Of a stretch of DNA of 64,000 nt, positions 10,228 through 18,714 are shown piece after piece. The notes beneath the pieces are model-generated. The model was not told the origin of the DNA. It saw only the letters and a list, made by a program, of their open reading frames with translations, and did no database searches. The position numbers and the translations under genes are program-made. The DNA is taken from positions 3,802,501 to 3,866,500 of the forward strand of contig NC_019748.1 of the NCBI RefSeq assembly GCF_000317575.1. The letters are read 5' to 3'. Position 1 is the stretch's first letter, and every line of letters begins with the position of its first letter. Source of the stretch: Stanieria cyanosphaera PCC 7437 (GTDB lineage Bacteria; Cyanobacteriota; Cyanobacteriia; Cyanobacteriales; Xenococcaceae).

Positions 10228-10442
10228 TAAACCACTAATTTTTGAACGCCTACAAACTCCGACATAATATCATTGTCTTCATCTTCTAAACAGAGTTCAA
10301 CAACTTCTTTCATATTGAGCATTAACTCATCAATTGTTTTTCCTTGACTATAACAGCCTTTCAATTGAGGTACTTCTCCAACGTAATATCCATCTTCGTC
10401 TCTTTCAATAATTACGTAAAATTCTCGCTTGCTCATACTCAT
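10227..10442 (-). CDS. hicB: HicB-family antitoxin (short form)
   Basis: This 71-residue protein is the HicB partner. It has the partial RNase H-like fold signature FYVIIERDEDGYYVGEVPQL, then GCYSQGKTIDELMLNMKEV. No C-terminal helix-turn-helix or ribbon-helix-helix domain is present, so it is the short HicB form that neutralises the toxin but may not bind the operator itself. It precedes hicA with a one-base stop/start overlap. The ATG at 10442 and an in-frame ATG two codons later are both possible starts. Confidence 0.9.
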   Translation of the reverse strand: MSMSKREFYVIIERDEDGYYVGEVPQLKGCYSQGKTIDELMLNMKEVVELCLEDEDNDIMSEFVGVQKLVV

Positions 10443-10460
10443 AATTAAATCTTTCTAGTT

Positions 10461-11351
10461 TTAAGAGTTAAAAATTGCCGTTTTATCAAAAACTTTTCCT
10501 GTGCTATCGATCGCTTTAATTTTAATTACTTTTTCGTAAACTTCAAACCCCACAAAACTTAATATATCAGCAGAAAAAGCAGTCCAATCAGAACGACTTA
10601 CAGGGCGAGTACCAGCCCCTGCACCACAAACAATATAAGTTGTTCCTTGAATATTTTTGCTGCGTTCGTAATTATGATCGTGACCACAAATATAAAGTTG
10701 AACTTGATAACGAGAAAATAAAGGTGTTAATCGATCATTTAAAAATTGAGAACCACCATGTAATCCTGAAGAATAAACTGGATGATGTCCATAGACAATT
10801 TTCCAACGAGATTGAGAACGAGCAAGATTTTCTTCTAACCAAGTTAATTGTTCATCCCAAGGTGCATTATCGTTAGTATCTAGGGCAAAAAATTGAACTG
10901 AATCTTGTGTAAAGGTGTAATAACGCCCTTGCATATTATAGTCTTGATAACGAAGTTCATCTTCTCCATTATTAGTAATAATATCGTGATTACCTAACAC
11001 AGCCTGGAAGCGCACACCTTGTTTTAATAAACTTTGATAAGGTTGTTCAAAAACAGCCTTAACTTTGTCAATTTCTCCCCCTGGATAAATATTATCTCCT
11101 GCTAAAAGTACCAAGGGAAAAGCATTTTGTTGCCAATAACAATTCATTGCTTGGGCGACTGCATATTGTCCTTTATTACCCATACCTACATCTGCTAGGG
11201 AAACAAAACGAAATCGCGGTTTAATTCTGCTAGTTTCTGTTTGAGGACAAGTTGCTGCTACAATTTGCTTTTGATTGATGAATTTACGGTCAATTAAAGC
11301 TAGTCCAAATCCGCTTAAACCACCAAGAATCAGAAAATCACGCCGTTTCAA
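10461..11351 (-). CDS. Secreted metallophosphoesterase (acid phosphatase-like, Tat signal)
   Basis: The protein starts with MKRRDFLILGG, a twin-arginine motif followed by a hydrophobic stretch. It is therefore probably exported folded by the Tat pathway. The mature part shows metallophosphoesterase motifs in the purple-acid-phosphatase spacing: SLADVGMGN, AGDNIYPGG, LGNHDII, YGHHPVYSSG and CGHDHNYER. Metal loading in the cytoplasm before Tat export is common in this class. The substrate is unknown, and organic phosphate scavenging is the likely role. It sits immediately upstream of hicBA on the same strand, but a functional link is unlikely. Confidence 0.88.
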   Translation of the reverse strand: MKRRDFLILGGLSGFGLALIDRKFINQKQIVAATCPQTETSRIKPRFRFVSLADVGMGNKGQYAVAQAMNCYWQQNAFPLVLLAGDNIYPGGEIDKVKAVFEQPYQSLLKQGVRFQAVLGNHDIITNNGEDELRYQDYNMQGRYYTFTQDSVQFFALDTNDNAPWDEQLTWLEENLARSQSRWKIVYGHHPVYSSGLHGGSQFLNDRLTPLFSRYQVQLYICGHDHNYERSKNIQGTTYIVCGAGAGTRPVSRSDWTAFSADILSFVGFEVYEKVIKIKAIDSTGKVFDKTAIFNS

Positions 11352-11424
11352 CGATTATTCTCCCAAAATTAGTAAAGAATTTCTGGTCAGATTTTAAACC
11401 GCAACAGAAGCAGAAAAATCTAAA

Positions 11425-11901
11425 TTATTCAAGCATATCGAAAAAAGAATCATCAAGATCGTACCCTAAAATTTGTGCCATTGATTTGAGACGAAATCTA
11501 CTAGAAATTCCTCTTTGTTTTAACCATTCTGCGATCGCAAAAATTTTCTGCATCACAAAGATTTCTAAAGCTTCAGGATTATAAATAATACCTTCGCCAC
11601 GACTAAATTGATGCGGAACTAACATGGCACTATAACGTGCTAATTCTCCTGTTTTCCAATCCAATAAATAAGGTAACCAAGGATAAGCAGTATCTAACCG
11701 AATAAACCACAATCTAATTTCTGGAATTTCTGAGAATTCCCGCGGATCGCTTTCCTCTCGTTGATAATTAATCTTAAACTGTAATTTTTGTTCGTAATCA
11801 GTAATTTTTTGGTCTTCAGGTAAGGAATTAATAATTTTATTAGCAGGAGTTAAATCTAAACTATCGATACTGTTATTATTTAATTCAATTATTAAAGTCA
11901 T
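11425..11901 (-). CDS. CRR6-like protein (NDH-1 assembly factor family, DUF1817)
   Basis: The 158-residue protein resembles CRR6, a cyanobacterial/chloroplast factor needed to assemble the NDH-1 (photosynthetic complex I) hydrophilic arm. The recognisable core is RLWFIRLDTAYPWLPYLLDW followed by ELARYSAMLVPHQFSR and NPEALEIFVMQKIF. I recall this pattern from the family rather than from an alignment. There is no signal peptide or membrane helix, as expected for a soluble assembly factor. It is transcribed divergently from the PerR-like regulator, so the ~118 bases between them should hold two promoters. Confidence 0.75.
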   Translation of the reverse strand: MTLIIELNNNSIDSLDLTPANKIINSLPEDQKITDYEQKLQFKINYQREESDPREFSEIPEIRLWFIRLDTAYPWLPYLLDWKTGELARYSAMLVPHQFSRGEGIIYNPEALEIFVMQKIFAIAEWLKQRGISSRFRLKSMAQILGYDLDDSFFDMLE

Positions 11902-12019
11902 AAAATTATTGAAAACTTAGAGTAGAATTAACCAAATAAGCTCGGGTAGACATTTGTACCCCTTTTAAGCTAAAGTGGTAATGAGTATGTATTAGTTTAG
12001 CAGTGTGAGAGCCTCAACT

Positions 12020-12454
12020 ATGAACTATCAAGAGGCAACTATTAAGCCGATTCGTTCTTTGACAGATGCCCTAGATCGTTGTCAACAGTTAGGAATGCGG
12101 GTTAGTCGTCAACGCCGTTATATCCTGGAATTACTCTGGGAAAAACAACAACATCTTTCCGCTAGAGAAATTTACGATCTGTTAAACCAACAGGGGAAAG
12201 AAATCGGTCACACGTCAGTTTATCAAAACTTAGAAGCATTATCTAGCCAAGGGATTATTGAATGTTTAGAAAAGTCTGATGGCAGACTATATGGTAACAT
12301 TAGCGATTCTCATAGTCATATCAACTGTCTTGATACCAATCAGATTATCGATGTCAATGTAGAATTACCAAAAGATTTACTTGAACAGATTGAAAAACAA
12401 ACTGGCGTAAAAATAACTGATTATCGAATTGATTTCTACGGTTATAAAAACTAA
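12020..12454 (+). CDS. Fur-family regulator, PerR/FurC type
   Basis: This is a metal-dependent winged-helix repressor. The DNA-binding half contains GMRVSRQRRYILELLW and the recognition-helix region GHTSVYQNLEALSSQG. The dimerisation half has DSHSHINCLDTNQI and ends in DYRIDFYGYK. The two CxxC zinc-site pairs seen in many Fur proteins are missing, and only one cysteine remains in the NCLDTN motif. The pattern matches what I recall of cyanobacterial FurC/PerR, the peroxide-stress paralogue. I chose ATG 12020 over the in-frame GTG at 12005, because the GTG adds only five residues. Possible targets are peroxidase genes and itself, but this is inference. Confidence 0.85.
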   Translation: MNYQEATIKPIRSLTDALDRCQQLGMRVSRQRRYILELLWEKQQHLSAREIYDLLNQQGKEIGHTSVYQNLEALSSQGIIECLEKSDGRLYGNISDSHSHINCLDTNQIIDVNVELPKDLLEQIEKQTGVKITDYRIDFYGYKN

Positions 12455-12584
12455 GTGACTACTGAACATGAAAAAAAGCCTGTAGGTACGTAAGATACTA
12501 CGTTTCTACAGAATTAAATTATGTTTTATCTTAATGTTTGAATTTTTTGCTCAAGACAAGGTTTTTAATATTGACATACCGATA

Positions 12585-13016
12585 TTACCGTCGATAGGTA
12601 TTGTCTAATTCTTCAATTTGATTTTCAATTGTTCGTTTTTGTTCTTCTAGAACTTCTCTTCTTCTTTGATATTGCCAGTAGTTGTCGTCCGAGCGATCGC
12701 TTCTATTAGATCTATCGTAATTATTATCGTCTTCGTCATAACCATCTTCTCTTCTTTCGTAATCTTCTCTTCTCATTTGTTCGAGATCTTCTTCGTCTTG
12801 ATCCTCATCACCAACATTTTCTCTTTCATAAATTGATTGATAAGGTTTACCTTTTGCCAACTTAATGGTGTTGGGAGTGAATTTGAGTGGTGTATGTTGC
12901 GTCGAGCTAGCTGTTTGCTCGAACCCAATTGGTTGTGATTGCATCAAGGCAGTCGATAAAACTGAAAAACTTTTAATATATAAGCTGATTAAATTTAAAC
13001 CAATAATTTCTAACAT
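12585..13016 (-). CDS. Hypothetical acidic low-complexity protein
   Basis: The predicted product has a hydrophobic N-terminus (about 25 residues) and a short polar linker. A very acidic tract rich in Asp, Glu, Arg and Tyr follows (EDQDEEDLEQMRREDYERRE and beyond). It ends in a predicted coiled coil (RRREVLEEQKRTIENQIEEL). The frame includes a HIP1 site and stays open for over 140 codons, so it is probably real. I do not recognise a family. I start at ATG 13016, because AAGGGTG stands seven bases upstream. The GTG three codons earlier is an alternative. Confidence 0.55.
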   Translation of the reverse strand: MLEIIGLNLISLYIKSFSVLSTALMQSQPIGFEQTASSTQHTPLKFTPNTIKLAKGKPYQSIYERENVGDEDQDEEDLEQMRREDYERREDGYDEDDNNYDRSNRSDRSDDNYWQYQRRREVLEEQKRTIENQIEELDNTYRR

Positions 13017-13687
13017 TGAGTACACCCTTAAACAATTATTCTAAACTGCTTCGCTGAGTTTATCGGTTTTGTTGCTTTTTCCGTTTTCTCGGCTTGAAAC
13101 TGTAGACTAATAATTCTTTTAATTGTTTCAAACCGTTTTGCGATCGCTTGATAAACTTTTTAACGAATATTTCCAATAAATTATTTAGTATTTTAGTTAA
13201 TTAAAAGTAAAGAATAAATTTTTGTTTTTAATTAAAAATATTTTTTGACAATATTCATGATTTATGGAAAATCTAGTTTTGAAATTACAAAAAAAATCAA
13301 TTTAACATCTGTCAATTGATATAAATTTTTCATATTTCTAGAATCTATCTAAAGTTAGAAAATTATTTTTTTTATAGAAATAAAAGCCATTTTTGAGTTG
13401 TTAAAAGTATAGATTTGATAAGATAAAACCAGAGAAGCAAGCCAAAAGTATACTTAATTTGTTAGTTTTGTTTAACAATCAAACAAGATTTTAGAAAGCA
13501 AAGTATTGATGCAAAAAATAAATTTCTCTACTTTTCAATTGATTGAAATAGCTCATTAATTCAATCGAAAACAAAATTAGTTGAATAAAGCTTGTTAATT
13601 TAATCTCTTCAATTTTGATTTTTGTAAGAAGTTGTCACCTGCGTTCGACGCATAGACTTGTAAACCCTGTCAATAGGTAAAAATAAG
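13017..13687. other. Long AT-rich intergenic region before stress cluster
   Basis: About 670 bases of very AT-rich sequence separate the acidic hypothetical from the PfpI gene. No reading frame, tRNA or strong hairpin is evident. It is the likely regulatory region for the co-oriented stress cluster that begins at 13688. I cannot place a convincing promoter in it. Confidence 0.5.
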
Positions 13688-14236
13688 ATGTCTCAAGAAT
13701 TAGAAGGAAAAAATATTGCTATTTTAGTTGCTGATGGCTTTGAACAAGTAGAAATGACTGAGCCTCGACAAGCATTTAAAAATGCTGGAGCAAACACTCA
13801 TCTCATTTCACCTGTCGACGAACAAGTAGAAGGTTGGAATCATTTTGATAAAGGCGATCGCTTTCAAGTTGATGTGCCTCTCGATCAAGCTGATCCTAAT
13901 AATTATGATGCACTGTTACTACCTGGTGGAGTAGCTAATCCCGATCAATTACGGACTAATCAAACCGCAGTTAAATTTATCAAATCTTTTTTTGATGCAG
14001 GTAAACCTGTAGCAGCTATTTGTCATGGGCCCTGGACTCTAATTGAAGCAGATGTTGTCAAGGGACATAAAATAACTTCTTGGCCTTCTTTAAAAACAGA
14101 CCTCAAAAATGCAGGTGCTAATTGGGTGGATGAAGAGGTAGTAGTAGACGGCAATTTGGTTAGCAGTCGCAAACCAGATGATATTCCTGCCTTTATTCAA
14201 GCTGCGATCGCTCTGGCTTCAGGCAAATCGGCTTAA
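13688..14236 (+). CDS. PfpI/DJ-1 superfamily (YhbO-like) stress protein
   Basis: The 182-residue protein belongs to the class I glutamine amidotransferase-like PfpI/DJ-1 superfamily. It has the nucleophile elbow AAICHGPWTL with Cys112 and the adjacent His113. An acidic residue early in the chain (Glu19 or Glu23) completes the usual reactive-cysteine site. The N-terminal KNIAILVADGFEQVE strand is typical. Members act in protection against oxidative, carbonyl and acid stress; the reported deglycase or protease activities are debated. It is the first gene of a co-oriented stress-gene run extending to 22977. Confidence 0.9.
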   Translation: MSQELEGKNIAILVADGFEQVEMTEPRQAFKNAGANTHLISPVDEQVEGWNHFDKGDRFQVDVPLDQADPNNYDALLLPGGVANPDQLRTNQTAVKFIKSFFDAGKPVAAICHGPWTLIEADVVKGHKITSWPSLKTDLKNAGANWVDEEVVVDGNLVSSRKPDDIPAFIQAAIALASGKSA

Positions 14237-14445
14237 GTTTTGGTTTTGATTGCAATTTACCTCCGACAAAAGACAGAGTATCAATAATTAGTTTTTTTGT
14301 ATATCTGTCACTTTTAATAGATAAATTCTTAAGACATTCTCTTCAGGATAAATGTAGGAAGTTGAGGATTGAGAAAAAAAAAATAGCTCGCTCGTTGAGC
14401 ATCAATCTCAATCCCAATTCTTCAGACAACAATCAGAGGTATGTT

Positions 14446-14913
14446 ATGAGTTCTACCAAAAATGTAGCAGCAGAGAAAGTCTATTATCTTCATTCGCTTG
14501 AGATAGACGAACAGTTAGCTATTCTTTGGTATGTTTATCGGGATTTGATTAAAGAAGGTATCACTCCCGAAGCCGAACGTCCTAACGAGAATTTAGAAGA
14601 ATCCGATAGTTTGATTCACAAAATTAAGCAAATGTCTCCCGAAGAGCAACTACAAATACAGCGTGACTTCATCATTGGGAAAAATAGAGCAGAATTTCAA
14701 ACTTATCAACAATATTCTTCCAATCAAAAACTCTTTTTCTGGTATCGGCTAGCACAAGAGATGGAAAAAGCTGCTGTAGTTCGAGTACCAGATGATTATA
14801 GGTTGTCTCCCGACGGACAACAACTATTGAATTCGGTCAAACAATTATCTTTTACCAATCAACTAGTTTTTCTGCGAGATGTAGTTGGGCTTAGTGCTGC
14901 TGAAAATAGTTAA
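14446..14913 (+). CDS. Orange-carotenoid-protein N-terminal domain homologue (HCP-like)
   Basis: The 155-residue protein resembles the all-helical N-terminal domain of the orange carotenoid protein, standing alone as in helical carotenoid proteins. The matching blocks are EQLAILWYVYRDL, which aligns with the OCP helix holding Trp41 and Tyr44, then IKQMSPEEQLQIQRDF. LFFWYRLAQEM corresponds to the Trp110 region and QLVFLRDVVG to the Arg155 region. I infer that the carotenoid-tunnel aromatics are kept. No C-terminal OCP domain or CTD homologue lies nearby. Start ATG 14446 has AGAGG six bases upstream; the in-frame TTG at 14362 adds 28 non-conserved residues. CrtO, which makes the keto-carotenoids OCP binds, lies 6 kb downstream on the same strand. 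Confidence 0.8.
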   Translation: MSSTKNVAAEKVYYLHSLEIDEQLAILWYVYRDLIKEGITPEAERPNENLEESDSLIHKIKQMSPEEQLQIQRDFIIGKNRAEFQTYQQYSSNQKLFFWYRLAQEMEKAAVVRVPDDYRLSPDGQQLLNSVKQLSFTNQLVFLRDVVGLSAAENS

Positions 14914-14960
14914 GCGACACATCCCTACACAAAGTAATTTTTCACTTGGAGGGTAATTTT

Positions 14961-15365
14961 ATGGTTTCATCACAAAAATCGGGTAATTCTAACGATCAAC
15001 AACCCGATCAATGGCAAAAAGATTTAAATCCTAATCCGATGGCTGGTCAAAATATTGGGGTCGAAGCCAACGAAATTGACCGCTACGATCAAACGGCTGA
15101 AGATTTAAAAGAACTGCACGATCGCTTGGATCAATTTACCAACGCTGAGTTAAAACAAATTCCAATTTTAAAAACTGGAACTCGTCTCAAACAAGGTGCT
15201 GTATATATCGATCTTAACGACCCTTCTCGTCAAGAATTTACAGCCATGGGAGACATGAGTGCTGAAAAAGATAACCTTTTTGTACCTAAAAGCGAAGTTG
15301 GTTATATGCTTTGGAATCGGTTGATTGGAGTAGAAAATCCTGAGCGGTTGGATCAATCAAGTTAG
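14961..15365 (+). CDS. Conserved hypothetical protein of the stress cluster
   Basis: The 134-residue hydrophilic protein has a disordered, Gln- and Asn-rich N-terminus. A compact region follows, containing AEDLKELHDRLDQFTNAELK and then ILKTGTRLKQGAVYIDL. No catalytic motif is visible. I chose ATG 14961, which has a strong GGAGGG eight bases upstream; the TTG at 14946 would place that site inside the gene. It follows the HCP-like gene by 47 bases and is probably co-transcribed with it. I do not assign a function. Confidence 0.75.
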   Translation: MVSSQKSGNSNDQQPDQWQKDLNPNPMAGQNIGVEANEIDRYDQTAEDLKELHDRLDQFTNAELKQIPILKTGTRLKQGAVYIDLNDPSRQEFTAMGDMSAEKDNLFVPKSEVGYMLWNRLIGVENPERLDQSS

Positions 15366-15512
15366 TTTGATTAATTGAGAGCATTTTCTGAAGCTAAAAC
15401 TTTCCTATTTTGACTTTAATTTCTTGGGTTTAAACCTAGGATTTTGAAAGTAATTAAAAAACTAAGTTAATCAATAGCGATCGCTGTTGATTTTTTTTTG
15501 ACTCATTTCAAA

Positions 15513-15668
15513 TTAATCAGAACTTGGTTTAGTAAATAGAGAACTAAAAAACCAAGCTACTCCAGCAATAAACATAATCAGTAGCAAAGGAGCAAAACCA
15601 GCAAAAGGAGCAAAGATTAGAGTTAATAGCAACCCAAAAATAATAATTCTTGTCCAAAAATTGTTCAT
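15513..15668 (-). CDS. Small membrane protein, 51 residues
   Basis: A short frame on the minus strand encodes MNNFWTRIIIFGLLLTLIFA followed by a second hydrophobic stretch (PLLLIMFIAGVAWFFSSLF) and a polar tail ending in KPSSD. Two transmembrane helices separated by a short APFAGFA turn are predicted. This looks like a genuine small hydrophobic protein, similar in style to those common in cyanobacterial stress loci, but no family is recognised. It is opposite in direction to its neighbours. Confidence 0.55.
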   Translation of the reverse strand: MNNFWTRIIIFGLLLTLIFAPFAGFAPLLLIMFIAGVAWFFSSLFTKPSSD

Positions 15669-15987
15669 CGTTTTATATCAATACTTTTGGTTAAAGCCAA
15701 GCTATCAAATTAAAACCAAAGAGATCGCCTATCGTTAGATAGTTATCACAATCTTGCTTAAACAAAAAATCTGAAAATTCATTTTTAACACTTGTCTATC
15801 TACAGAATGAGGAAAAGTTGACATAGTTATTCTTCAATCTAGATAGTCAGTTGCAATAGCTCAAACGATCGCGAACGCGCCGAGTGAGGACTCGAAAAGC
15901 GTCGAAGACTAGCTGAGATCGCTTTTTCACAAAGTTAAATCAAACTTCTTTGATAACTGCCAATAATATTCAATCAACTATCTAAAT
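15669..15987. other. Intergenic region with a palindromic repeat
   Basis: No gene is visible. The second half (15858-15936) contains a GC-rich repeat unit with the hairpin CGAGTGAGGACTCG, ending in GAAGACTAGCTGAGATCGC. The reverse complement of that last part recurs just after the alcohol dehydrogenase gene at 19894-19912. The promoter for the SRPBCC gene probably also lies here. Confidence 0.45.
15858..15936. repeat. Short GC-rich palindromic repeat, copy 1
   Basis: The unit contains a HIP1-like ACGATCGCGAACGCG start, a CGAGT/ACTCG hairpin and the tail GAAGACTAGCTGAGATCGC. The tail matches the reverse complement of GCGGTCTCGGCTAGTCTTC at 19894-19912. A looser relative, GAGCGGTCTTGCTGCGCGAG, lies at 37996-38015 before ribH. 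Small dispersed palindromes of this kind are common in cyanobacteria. Confidence 0.5.
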
Positions 15988-16680
15988 ATGGAACAAGCGA
16001 GCCAACCTCAATCAACCTCAAATGTCCAGCAGGATGTTGAAAATCAATCACAATGGGCAACTACCGTTATTAACAGTCATTTAGTACTTAAAGCTCTCAA
16101 GCCTTATTCTCTAAGAGCGGTTTTTAGTCAAGCTGAGCCATCTAGTCTCAAAAATCAAACAACTTCCAATCCAGTTGAACAGCTAGGACAAGCAATTGGA
16201 CTTGAACGCAATATTCAAGTAGAAAAAACAGTCACGATTGGTAAATCAGTTGCAGAACTCTATGATTATTGGCGCAATTTAGCTAATTTACCCAAATTTA
16301 TGGCTCATTTACGCTCGATTATCGTAAAAGATGAATATAATTCTCATTGGGTAGCTAATGCCCCCTTAAATACTACCGTAGAGTGGGATGCTCAAATTAT
16401 TAAGGACGAACCTTATCGTCTGATAGCTTGGACTTCCGTTGAAGGTGCAAATATCGATAACTGTGGCTTCGTTCGCTTTCAACCTGCCACAGGAAAAAGA
16501 GGAACAGAAGTCAAAGTAGTGCTGGAATATAACCCACCAGGAGGCGTAATTGGTAGTGCGATCGCTAAGTTATTTGGCGAAGAACCTCAACAGCAAATTG
16601 GAGATGAACTAAATCGCCTAAAACAGTTGATGGAAACTGGCGAAATCACTACTACAAAAGGTCAATCAAAAGGAGGATGA
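15988..16680 (+). CDS. SRPBCC-fold (polyketide cyclase/START-like) protein
   Basis: The 230-residue protein has a ~75-residue polar N-terminus and then a SRPBCC ligand-binding domain. Its start is marked by VEKTVTIGKSVAELYDYWRN, a pattern typical of coenzyme-Q-binding or cyclase/dehydrase members. Later landmarks are VEWDAQIIKDEPYRLIAWTS and GTEVKVVLEYNPPGG. These domains bind small hydrophobic ligands in a deep pocket. No catalytic residues can be identified. It sits within the co-oriented stress cluster. It is cytosolic by sequence, with no signal. Confidence 0.8.
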   Translation: MEQASQPQSTSNVQQDVENQSQWATTVINSHLVLKALKPYSLRAVFSQAEPSSLKNQTTSNPVEQLGQAIGLERNIQVEKTVTIGKSVAELYDYWRNLANLPKFMAHLRSIIVKDEYNSHWVANAPLNTTVEWDAQIIKDEPYRLIAWTSVEGANIDNCGFVRFQPATGKRGTEVKVVLEYNPPGGVIGSAIAKLFGEEPQQQIGDELNRLKQLMETGEITTTKGQSKGG

Positions 16681-16743
16681 CAAGAATTCTTGAAAATTAA
16701 ATAAATAGATAGTGGAAGTATTAGCAAGTTTTTAGAGGTAAAT

Positions 16744-17070
16744 ATGTCCTTATTGTCAAAAATCAATTTTCGTCGAATTTTAGTTGTCTTTTTAGTTCAA
16801 ATTACTTTATTTTTAGGTTTAGCTTTAGGTTCGGGAAATAACAATCAAGCCTTTGCTGAAGTGATCAATCGTAAAGCTGCCGAGGCTCAAGTAAATGACC
16901 AAATAGATGAAGCTCAATACGAATCAGCGAAAGCTAGCCGAAGAGAAGAACAAGCTAAAAGATCGGAACAAGCTGCTCAAGATACTGAGAATGAAACTAT
17001 TGCAGAAAAGCTAAATTTGGAAGAATTAAACCCAGAAAATGACGCTAATCCTTTGCCTTCATTAAAATAA
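16744..17070 (+). CDS. Small exported hypothetical protein
   Basis: The 108-residue product has a clear signal peptide: a positively charged start, the hydrophobic core ILVVFLVQITLFLGLALG, and a likely cleavage after QAFA. The mature ~70 residues are charged, rich in Ala, Glu and Lys, and predicted helical (EAQYESAKASRREEQAKRSE). No family is recognised. It follows the SRPBCC gene by 63 bases and may be in the same transcript. Confidence 0.65.
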   Translation: MSLLSKINFRRILVVFLVQITLFLGLALGSGNNNQAFAEVINRKAAEAQVNDQIDEAQYESAKASRREEQAKRSEQAAQDTENETIAEKLNLEELNPENDANPLPSLK

Positions 17071-17863
17071 AAGGCAAACAACCAAGCTCATCTGCAAATC
17101 GTTGCTATAAGACGAGATTAGTTGGTTATCTTCTAATTGATTGGGCTTGGGATAAAATTTGCCTAAATTTTTTAATTATTAATACTTAAACTAAAAAACA
17201 AACATTAGTTATTAGCAAATTAAACAACTATATAGCGGTTCTCAGATTAATGAGATACAGTTCATTTTCCTGGTTGAGCGTTGATAGTTGAAACCTACGG
17301 TAGTGCGCTTCGCTTATGTTAATGGTTGATTATTCATCCCTCATAATTAGTAATTAGTAATTAGTAATTAGTAATTAGTAATTAGTAATTACTAATTACT
17401 AATGGTGTACCTCACCAAAAGCGAGAAAGGCTATAGCAGTCTTTAATTATTCGTTAAACAATCATACAAAAACAATATTTGTTAACATTGATAATCATCT
17501 TTTAAGAGTTTACGATTAAGATAGAATTGCTATATTTTGTTAATCTGAGAAGGCAGTCAGTTCTTGCTATTTCAAGTAGTGAGAAATGGATGCATACACT
17601 ACAGTTTATAGCAATCGTATTTGATTTGTGAAGATGAGTTCTCGTCGAAGGGTAGAAGTAAAAAGTAAAAAGTAGAAGTTAAGTTAATCGTTTTTTCATG
17701 AATGATTTAGGAGTGCTATAGCAATAATTTGAATTTGAGCTTTCTCTTTATCTTTTTATTATTCATTTTTTAAATAAAAAAATACTTATAACTTTTGAAT
17801 GATGAAGCTACCTGCAAAAAAGCAAACAATAAAGTTAAGTTGATAGCACTTTAAAACAACAAT
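17071..17863. other. Large intergenic region carrying a dispersed repeat
   Basis: Nearly 800 bases without a gene. The dispersed repeat copy at 17229-17440 explains part of it. The rest is AT-rich, with short direct repeats of GTAAAAA around 17658-17675 and several TATAGCA fragments resembling ends of other small repeats. The promoter of the general stress gene at 17864 should lie in its last part. Confidence 0.5.
17229..17440 (+). repeat. Dispersed ~210-bp intergenic repeat, copy A
   Basis: The element begins with TATAGCGGTTCTCAGATTAA and passes through CTGGTTGAGCGTTGATAGTT and GCGCTTCGCTTATG. It has a tandem core of the heptamer TAATTAG repeated about seven times that then inverts to TTACTAA, and ends in GTGTACCTCACC...GAAAGGCTATAG. 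A full-length copy in the opposite direction lies at 32928-33138. Partial copies are at 26589-26695, 28346-28445 and 58212-58390. No coding capacity is present, so it is a MITE-like or REP-like dispersed repeat. Confidence 0.85.
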
Positions 17864-18544
17864 ATGGCTACTTACAAACGTGCAGTTGGTTTGTTTTATA
17901 GTCGTGATGAAGCAGAAGCTGCTCTTCGCGCCCTTAAAAATGACGGCTTTAATATGAAGCGAGTCAACCTGATTGCACGAGATGCAAACCAAGTAACTGA
18001 AAACACAGACTTGAACTATAACGAAGGCAATAATGCCGATGAAGGTGCAAGCACAGGTGCAAGTACCGGGGCAGTCTTAGGTGGTCTTGGTGGTTTATTA
18101 GTAGGTTTGGGTACGTTAGCTATTCCTGGTGTTGGTCCAATTCTTGTAGCTGGAGAAGTAGCTACTGCACTTGCTACTACTTTAGCTGGTGCGGGTATTG
18201 GTGCTGCTGCTGGTGGCATTATTGGCGGTTTGGTTGGTTTAGGCATTCCTGACGAAAAAGCCAAAATTTATAGCGATCGCGTTGCTGGTGGTAGTTATCT
18301 TCTGATGATCGATGGTTCTGAAAATGATGTTTACCGCGCTGAAAGAATTTTAAGAAATAGAGGTATTGAAGAGTTTGGCATTTATGATGCTTCCGATCTT
18401 ACTAACATTAATAGAAAGACAACTGTAAATATTCACCGTTCAGTTGCTACAGAACCAATTATGAGAGAACCTGCTCGGGAAATGAGTGTTCCAGACCAAG
18501 ATCCTGATGTAACTATCGTTAGAAAATTTGAAGAGTTACCCTAA
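17864..18544 (+). CDS. General stress protein 17M-like domain protein with glycine-rich core
   Basis: The 226-residue protein begins with the general-stress-protein-17M/YflT-like fold (KRAVGLFYSRDEAEAALRAL). It continues with a long Gly/Ala-rich hydrophobic segment at about residues 62-130 (GLGGLLVGLGTLAIPGVGP) that may insert into membranes. A second copy-like region follows (AGGSYLLMIDGSENDVYRAE). Similar cyanobacterial proteins are induced by osmotic or desiccation stress, but the molecular role is unknown. It is isolated from its neighbours by long gaps and likely has its own promoter. Confidence 0.8.
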   Translation: MATYKRAVGLFYSRDEAEAALRALKNDGFNMKRVNLIARDANQVTENTDLNYNEGNNADEGASTGASTGAVLGGLGGLLVGLGTLAIPGVGPILVAGEVATALATTLAGAGIGAAAGGIIGGLVGLGIPDEKAKIYSDRVAGGSYLLMIDGSENDVYRAERILRNRGIEEFGIYDASDLTNINRKTTVNIHRSVATEPIMREPAREMSVPDQDPDVTIVRKFEELP

Positions 18545-18714
18545 TCTTTTTATTTAAAATATAAATCTATTTGGATATTTATTAAAAATAACGAGCCAAA
18601 TTTAAGCAGAAAATTGTACTTCACCTAATTCAATATTTCTTTAAAAATGCTTCAATTTCAGATTAATTATTAATACCAAACTCAATTTTGAATCTTTCAT
18701 AAATCAAAGGAAAA

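Noticed and set aside
17340-17402. Regular tandem repeats TAATTAG that could be taken for a CRISPR or STRR array.
   Set aside because: The unit is a seven-base homogeneous tandem without unique spacers, and it forms the core of a dispersed repeat seen inverted at 32960-33020.
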